Shown here: positions 60,041 through 64,000 of the stretch, piece after piece | Layout: every line of letters begins with the position of its first letter | Numbering within the stretch: position 1 is the stretch's first letter | Assembly (NCBI RefSeq): GCF_002865645.1 | Contig: NW_020194518.1 | Span: 929,463-993,462 of the forward strand | Length of the DNA: 64,000 bases | Origin: Hyaloscypha bicolor E | Taxonomy: Eukaryota > Ascomycota > Leotiomycetes > Helotiales > Hyaloscyphaceae | Reading direction: 5' to 3' | The notes under the pieces: generated by a model | Told to the model about the DNA's origin: nothing | Seen by the model: only the letters and a program-made list of their open reading frames with translations | The model's database searches: none | Made by a program: the position numbers and the translations under genes

Positions 60041-60323
60041 TATTATAATTTATTAGATATTTAGATATTAGATATCTGAGATACCTAACTAGATACTAGA
60101 TATTTCCTAGATATATATAATATAGCTGCTTTACTAAAAAAGTATATTTGAAATATATTAGAAATATTTAGAAAACTAAGTTTTTTTAGAACTAGTATAT
60201 TATAGGATATATATATTTCTTTATAGCTTTCTATATTCTAGTTTTCTCTTTTTTAGCTTTGAATTATCTTTATAAAAAACTTTTTACCTTACTTTCTAAG
60301 CCCTAAATATTATATCTATAATA
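60041..60323 (+). repeat. Gypsy-G2 5' LTR
   Basis: 283 bp, starting TATTATAATTTATTAG and ending TATCTATAATA. It is the AT-shifted counterpart of 43371-43644; for example CTAAGCCCCTTTAGGAC there reads CTAAGTTTTTTTAGAAC here. Confidence 0.88.
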
Positions 60324-60849
60324 GTATTTAAAGCTTACTTTCTTTAATTCTATAAAGAATTTCAAATAAACTAATTTAGAACTATTAGAAATATAGATAT
60401 TACTAAAATAACGGAATCTTAGAAATATAAATAATAGATTTCAGAATAATAAAAGTAAAAAGCTTTGAAATTCTTAAAGAAATTAGATATTTATATTTTT
60501 ATAAATATATACTAGTAATATATTAGAATTTTTTTAAAAAACCCGAAAATTAAAAAACCTTAAGTAAAGGCTACTTTTTAATTAAGTTCTAGAATAATAA
60601 ATATCTATAGATTAGTAATCTAACTACTATTCTTAAGTTCTATTTTATAACTTTATAAGCCTTATATATATATTAGTAATAAAATTACTAGAGAGAATAT
60701 AATAGAGAAAAAGTATAATAAGTTAATTTTTTAAAATATTATATAATCCGAAATAATATTAACTTCTTTTAAAGCTCTTATTAATTTGGATTATTTTATT
60801 AGTAGCTCTTTCTAAACCGAATATCTTATTAATATTTCTAGAAGTTTTT

Positions 60850-63800
60850 TAAATGAATTTATAAAAGAAAAGGCTTTTTCTTTTATTAAAAAGCTCCTAT
60901 ATATTAATTAGTTTATTACTATTAAAGAATTATATTTATAGACTAAAAAAGCTAATTATTTACTTTTAATTATTAATTTAATTATTACTAGCTATTAAAA
61001 GAATCTTAAAAAAGCTATTTATATAAGACAAATTATAAAAATACTAAGAGCTTTTTTGAGAATATTAAGTTCTAGAATACTAAACTTAAAAAAAATATTA
61101 AGTATTATATAATTATAATAAATTAGCTTATAGTAGCTCTGGCTACTTTTACTTTATTTACTTTTACTATTTCTATAAATCCGGCTATTTCGAATTTCTT
61201 TCTAAAGAATTTCGAATTATTTTCTATTTTTTTCTATCTAGAATTTCCTATATCTTATATTCTCTTTAGAAATACTAGAATTACTAAACTTCTAAATCTA
61301 ATTCTTTTTATTAGAAATTATATTATTTTTAATAACTAGCTAGTTTAGATTAAGAATAAGCTATAAGGAAATACTAATTTATATTTCTTAGAAAATATTA
61401 AAATTATTTATATTTCTAGTAAACTTATAAATAATATTCTTATTCTAACTAACTCTTATATAAATAAAAATAGTTCGAATTAGTATTATTAGCTTTTAGA
61501 GCTATATTCTAATCCTAATAAGATATAAAATACTTATTATAACTTTAATAAACTTTAAATATATTCTAATTAAATATTTTAGAAATTCTATATTCTTTTT
61601 TTATAATTATTTATAAAAAATAATATTAGTTTTTAAAATATTAAATATAAATTAAATAAGAAGCTTTTATTAAAGTTCTAGAAATTAGTATATATATATT
61701 TTAATAATTCTTCTATTAATATTACTTGCTTTATTTAATATTATATTACTAATAATTAATAAATTAAGGATATATATAAAAAAAAACTAAAAAATATAAG
61801 AAAATAAAAGCTATTCTAGCCAAGTTTACTTCTAGTATTATATTCTTTTATATTCTTAAAAATTTTTTTTTTAAAAAGGAACTTAAAAAGCCTATATTAA
61901 TTACTTTTATTAAATATAAGTAATATTTTATAAAAACTAAAGATTTCTTAATTATTAAATATTATAATTATAATAAGTTTAGCTATTATATTAAATACTA
62001 TCTAGTTAGATATAATAAGGAAATTAAAGTAGCTTTTTCTAGAATTAAATCAGGCTTAGTTTCTATTTTATTAGAATACTTAGTTTCTATTCTAGTAAAA
62101 TATTTAGAGAATTTAGATTCTAATTCTGGTATATAACCAGAAAATAAATACTTCTAAAGAAAGTTTTTATTTTAGGGGCTTATAGTATAAATTTAATAGA
62201 AATTAACTTAATTTATCTAATAATAGAAAATACTCTTATAATATCCTATATTATTAGTATAAATAAATTAGAAATTAAGTTTTTTTCTTTTATTAATACT
62301 AGAGCTAATAATTATACTTTTATTAATATAAAGCTTATTTAGTTTATAGAATAATTCTTAGAAATAGAACTATAATTCCTTTTCTTATTCTATATTATAT
62401 ATGGTTTTAATAGAAAGCTAGCTAAGTTTACTAAGAAATATATAGAAGTTTTACTTCTAATTAATAAATAAAGTATTAATATATCTATAATTATTCTAAA
62501 CTTTAAAGATTATAATATTATTCTTAGTAGAAAATAAGCCATATATCTTAATATTCTAGTTAATTATAGAAGATATAAACTTATATAGCTAAAAGAAAAT
62601 AAGCCTAAATCTATATAATTCGGTTATATTATTAGTATTTCTTAATAATAGCTAGAGAAATAACCTAATAAAAAGTATTAAAAAGATATTAATTAACGAG
62701 ATTTTATTATAAGCTATTTCTAGAAATCTTCTATTTTTAAATAATTTTTCTTTTTTTAGACTAATTAAAGAGAATTATAGAAAATTATAGAAAAGAAACT
62801 TCTATAGCCTAATTAAAATATAATATTTAAGTAAAAGCTAAAGAAGTAGAAAGAAGTTCTTAATAAAAAGCAAATATTAGATTTAGCTATTCTTATTTCT
62901 ATAATATTTAATTATATAGCTAAAAGAAAAAATATTATTATTAGTTAAATCTCTATTTATAAGATTAATAAAAAGCTTAAAGCTCGGAAAAAGAAGTTAT
63001 TTCTAGTTCAGAAAATTAATAATTAAAAGAAATAGAGCTTTAATAACTATAAAAGATATTATTTCCGGAATTTAAGAAATATATTTCTATTTTCTCTAAA
63101 AAGAAATTTAATACTTTTCTTTTCTATAAATTATATAATTATAAGATTTAGATCAAAAGCCTAAAAAGAACTAAAAGTATTAAATATTAATTTCTTTAAT
63201 AATAATTTACTTAAAAGCTTCTAGAAATTAAATATTTCTTAGAAAATAATTTAGCTAAAGGCTTTATTAAAGCTAGTTAAGCCTTTTTTGCTTTACTAGT
63301 TCTTTTTATAAAGAAAGTAAATAGAGATTTATACTTTTATATTAATTTCTACTATTTAAATAATATTATTTAAAAGAATTAATATTTTCTTTTATTTATT
63401 AATAAGATTTTAAATTAATTATCTAAAGCTAAAATTTATACTAAATTAGATATTTATTAAGCTTTCTATTATATAGCTATAAATCCGAACTCTTAAAAGC
63501 TAATAATATTCTATACTTATTATAGAATATATAAATATAATATTTTCTAGAAAGGCCTTATAAATAGTCTAGTTATATATTAATATTATATAAATAATAT
63601 ATTTTTTAAATATCTAAATAACTTTTATATAATATATTTTAATAATATTTTCATTTATTTAGAGAATCTAGTAAAGTATAAATAGTATATATAAAAATAC
63701 TAGATTACTTATATTTTATTAGCCTCTAAATAAATATTAAAAAATCGGAATTTAAAGTTATATATAAAAAATACTTGAGCTTTATTATTTTTATATTTAG

Positions 63801-64000
63801 TATTAAAATAGATTTTAATAAAGTTAAAATATATATAACTAGTAATTCCTAAAAATAGTTAAGGATATATAATTCTTTTTTAGCTTCTATAATTTCTATA
63901 AATACTTTATTAAAAAATATAAATAAATTACTAGATTTCTTATTTTATTTATAAAAAAGAATATTTCTTTTAAATAATTCGAATAATATTAAAAGGCTTT
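60850..64000 (+). pseudogene. Gypsy-G2 gag-pol, RIP-degraded and partial
   Basis: The zinc knuckle at about 61957-62004 reads YYNYNKFSYYIKYYLV (Cys and His to Tyr). Protease text LINTRANNYTFIN is near 62290 (Asp to Asn). RT begins near 63270 and its catalytic box YFNNIFIYL lies at about 63630-63662. RNase H and integrase lie beyond the window. Confidence 0.8.

Larger units (their letters stand above)
60041..64000 (+). mobile_element. Gypsy-G2: Ty3/gypsy retrotransposon, continues past window end
   Basis: 5' LTR 60041-60323, then gag, protease and the first half of RT on the plus strand. The word after the LTR (GTATTTAAAGCTTACTT) resembles the leader of Gypsy-A. A young solo LTR of the same family is at 43371-43644. 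Confidence 0.85.

Overview
This window is almost entirely repeat-derived, very AT-rich DNA from a filamentous ascomycete (Pezizomycotina) that shows heavy repeat-induced point mutation (RIP). The evidence is direct: LTR-retrotransposon coding frames are recognisable on one strand but full of TAA/TAG stops, catalytic Asp-Asp pairs read Asn-Asn, zinc-knuckle Cys residues read Tyr, and paired LTRs differ almost only by C:G to T:A transitions. One normal-composition island (about 47.87-50.62 kb) carries a single intact four-exon gene. I saw no tRNA, rRNA, CRISPR or bacterial-type features.

Layout. 1-1871: AT-rich DNA with a minisatellite. 1872-8824: Ty1/copia element (Copia-1, minus). 8825-12377: AT-rich DNA, a second minisatellite and a little-mutated solo LTR (11708-11889). 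12378-15862: truncated Ty3/gypsy element (Gypsy-I, minus). 15863-17913: 3' part of a second gypsy element (Gypsy-A', minus). 17914-38864: chromovirus Gypsy-D (minus), split by a complete copia element (Copia-C, 20380-26695, target duplication TTTAT) and a complete gypsy element (Gypsy-E, 30672-38437, target duplication ATACT). 38903-47219: Gypsy-B (plus), same family as D and head-to-head with it. B's 5' LTR is split by a 1.04-kb TRIM-like element with a GC-richer interior (38953-39994), and its pol is split by a young solo LTR (43371-43644). 47220-47395: a third minisatellite. 48287-50296: the intact gene. 50619-50911: Copia-1-family fragment. 50912-59746: another D/B-family copy (Gypsy-H, minus), split by a complete gypsy element (Gypsy-A, 52122-58222). 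59747-60040: a Copia-C-type LTR. 60041-64000: the start of another gypsy element (Gypsy-G2, plus), running off the window.

The one functional gene appears to encode a 617-residue protein with two CCCH zinc fingers followed by a conserved fungal domain that databases often label geranylgeranyl pyrophosphate synthetase. I see no prenyl-synthase motif. The domain has E-x-D and D-L-K motifs that loosely recall DXO/Rai1-type PD-(D/E)XK nucleases, so an RNA-processing role is a testable guess.

The most unusual non-coding signals are a 36-bp near-perfect palindrome of one consensus at the 3' ends of unrelated retrotransposon families, a CACGTG box in at least five unrelated LTR families, and the TRIM-like element. 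The element names (A, B, C and so on) are local labels used only in this annotation. Element ends were fixed by aligning LTR pairs and target duplications by eye.
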